DNA of 17,553 nt, taken from contig JAQCID010000002.1 of NCBI GenBank assembly GCA_027618855.1, forward strand, positions 1 through 17,553. The letters run 5' to 3'. The notes beneath the pieces are model-generated. The model was given only the letters and a program-made list of their open reading frames with translations. It was not told the origin of the DNA and searched no databases. Below are positions 16,216-17,553 of the stretch, one piece after another (position 1 is the stretch's first letter; every line of letters starts with the position of its first letter). A program made the translations under genes and the position numbers. The stretch comes from Bacteroidota bacterium. GTDB taxonomy: Bacteria; Bacteroidota; Bacteroidia; Flavobacteriales_D; Sanyastnellaceae.

Positions 16216-17553
16216 ATGACGTCAAACTTAAGATTATTCTTTTGTTTTATGGTTCTGTCTATTTGTATTTCTACATCTGTGTATTCTCAGGAGGTTCGCG
16301 TTGTAAACGGCTCCATCCCGATTCCTTTTGTAGCGGTTGTCAATATTTCAACTTCTGAGCATGCGATCTCTGATGCGGATGGACTTGTTTTCCTTCCATT
16401 AAGAAATCCATCGGATACGTTGGTGTTTAGGAGTATGGGATATGAAATAAGAATGGTTTTACCAGGTGAAATCATCGGAAAACTCTTGCGTATGGATGAG
16501 AGCCCAGTCAGTTTAGAAGAGGTACAGATCTTGTCATATATAGTACCGGATGTAGCCGATGATTTGGGATTAAACAGGGTCACTTCAATCGGCACCTCGG
16601 CCATAGAAAATGGTGTTCCACCAGGCAATACAGCTGAGTTGTTACAGAGTTTTGGTAAAATTCACGTGCAACAAAGCCAACAAGGTGGTGGGTCTCCTGT
16701 CTTGAGAGGATTTGAGGCAAACAGAGTGCTCTTGGTTGTGGACGGTGTGCGAATGAACAATGCAATTTACCGATCGGGACACCTTCAGAATATTGTTACC
16801 ATAGATCCAAATACGCTTGAGCAAATTCAAGTCATTATGGGCCCAAACAGTGTGAGGTTTGGCAGTGATGCATTAGGTGGAGTCGTCCATTTTAAGACAA
16901 GACGACCACGCTTTAGAAGCAATCCTTCTGAACCAAGTTGTTCTGGTCTGATTTCAGCACAATATAAATCGGTAAATAACTCCTATACGATGAATGCGAA
17001 AGCTGAGGCAGGAGGCCCCAGATGGGGTACAGTCATCTCGTTTAGTAAATCAGAATTTGGAGATTTATCGATGGGGTCATGGCGAGCTCATGGTGACAGT
17101 ACATGGGGGTTGGTACCGTTCATCGCGACAAGAATCAATGGTGTAGACTCCTTAATTTCTAACCCTGACCCTGAAAATCAAAGCCCTACAGGTTACGCTC
17201 AAAATGATTTCGTGCATAAATTAAGATTGGGCATACCGGGAGGTGCGATAGAAACCAACATCCAGTACAGCAAGAGTTCAAACATCCCCAGGTTTGATAA
17301 GATCAATGACCTCTCAGGCGAGGGTTTAAGATGGGCAGAATGGAATTATGGACCTCAAGAAAGACTGATGACTGCTGTCACTTGGGAGCAGTATTTGGGA
17401 CTTCCAGGGTCTCTCCACACCACCTTTGCTTTTCAGCGGATTTCGGAGTCTCGTATAAAACGATTGTTTGATTCTGCTTTTAGAACCATACAAGAAGAAC
17501 AAGTTGAGGTACTGTCCATGTCTTCTATTTGGAAATCATCTCCTTTCAGGGGT
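16216..17553 (+). CDS. TonB-dependent outer-membrane receptor, 3' end cut off by window
   Basis: This is the N-terminal 446 residues of an outer-membrane TonB-dependent receptor; the frame is still open at the last base. Residues 1-24 look like a signal peptide (hydrophobic LFFCFMVLSICIST, probable cut before Gln25). Residues about 26-105 look like a CarboxypepD_reg-like domain (ISDADGLVFLP, then DTLVFRSMGYE). The plug domain runs from about 126 to 227, with GGGSPVLRGFEANRVLLVVD, GVRMNNAIYRSGHLQNI, and FGSDALGGVVHF. Beta-barrel strands follow. The plug sequence resembles CirA/HmuR-like receptors, but the substrate cannot be read from the sequence. The ATG lies one base after the recO stop, with no room for a separate promoter except inside recO. 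Confidence 0.92.
   Translation, partial: MTSNLRLFFCFMVLSICISTSVYSQEVRVVNGSIPIPFVAVVNISTSEHAISDADGLVFLPLRNPSDTLVFRSMGYEIRMVLPGEIIGKLLRMDESPVSLEEVQILSYIVPDVADDLGLNRVTSIGTSAIENGVPPGNTAELLQSFGKIHVQQSQQGGGSPVLRGFEANRVLLVVDGVRMNNAIYRSGHLQNIVTIDPNTLEQIQVIMGPNSVRFGSDALGGVVHFKTRRPRFRSNPSEPSCSGLISAQYKSVNNSYTMNAKAEAGGPRWGTVISFSKSEFGDLSMGSWRAHGDSTWGLVPFIATRINGVDSLISNPDPENQSPTGYAQNDFVHKLRLGIPGGAIETNIQYSKSSNIPRFDKINDLSGEGLRWAEWNYGPQERLMTAVTWEQYLGLPGSLHTTFAFQRISESRIKRLFDSAFRTIQEEQVEVLSMSSIWKSSPFRG

Noticed and set aside
1..17553. A novel defence, mobile or biosynthetic system
   Set aside because: Every stretch is filled by recognisable core genes with uniform coding character. No integrase, transposase, repeat array or unknown gene cluster is visible.

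Overview
The window looks like chromosomal housekeeping DNA from a Bacteroidota bacterium, most likely a marine or aquatic member of the Flavobacteriales; the exact lineage is inference. The evidence is the combination of a DksA/TraR protein that has lost its zinc cysteines, a long-form IspG with a central insert, a eukaryote-like IleRS, a probable IPExxxVDY-family protein between rnc and pyk, an outer-membrane TonB-dependent receptor with a CarboxypepD_reg-like N-terminal domain, and a promoter box of the Bacteroidota TAnnTTTG type. I see no mobile element, tRNA, rRNA, CRISPR array or defence island.

Layout. 1-1242 (+) is the 3' part of class II fumarase fumC. It converges on a mannose-1-phosphate guanylyltransferase (manC type, minus strand, 1257-2330). 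A 159-bp divergent spacer then leads into a three-gene plus-strand unit: MlaE-type permease, MlaF-type ATPase, and a flavin nitroreductase-family protein that aligns best with iodotyrosine deiodinase. After a 156-bp spacer with a good Bacteroidota-type promoter comes a tightly packed co-directional series running to the window end: acpP, fabF, rnc, a small IPExxxVDY-like protein, pyk, ileS, dksA/traR, lspA, ispG, recO, and the 5' part of a TonB-dependent receptor. Spacers in this series run from an 8-nt overlap to 54 nt, so most or all of it may be one long operon.

How the genes fit together. acpP/fabF (fatty acid elongation), ispG (isoprenoid precursors), lspA (lipoprotein maturation), mlaEF (lipid transport) and the receptor all feed envelope biogenesis. 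manC supplies GDP-mannose for surface glycans. fumC and pyk are central carbon genes, and rnc, recO, ileS and dksA cover RNA processing, DNA repair, translation and transcription control. No gene stretch over 300 bp is unassigned.

The most interesting points are in the details of known families rather than in a new system: (1) the IleRS has GIHH in place of the class I HxGH signature, a variant linked to mupirocin hyper-resistance; (2) the nitroreductase-family protein keeps the Glu/Tyr/Lys substrate-lid residues of iodotyrosine deiodinase; (3) pyruvate kinase has the Leu-Gln-Lys-Val set of potassium-independent enzymes; (4) the IPExxxVDY-like protein has lost the first half of its naming motif; (5) FabF carries an acidic insert of about 20 residues; (6) mlaE, mlaF and recO use GTG or TTG starts.
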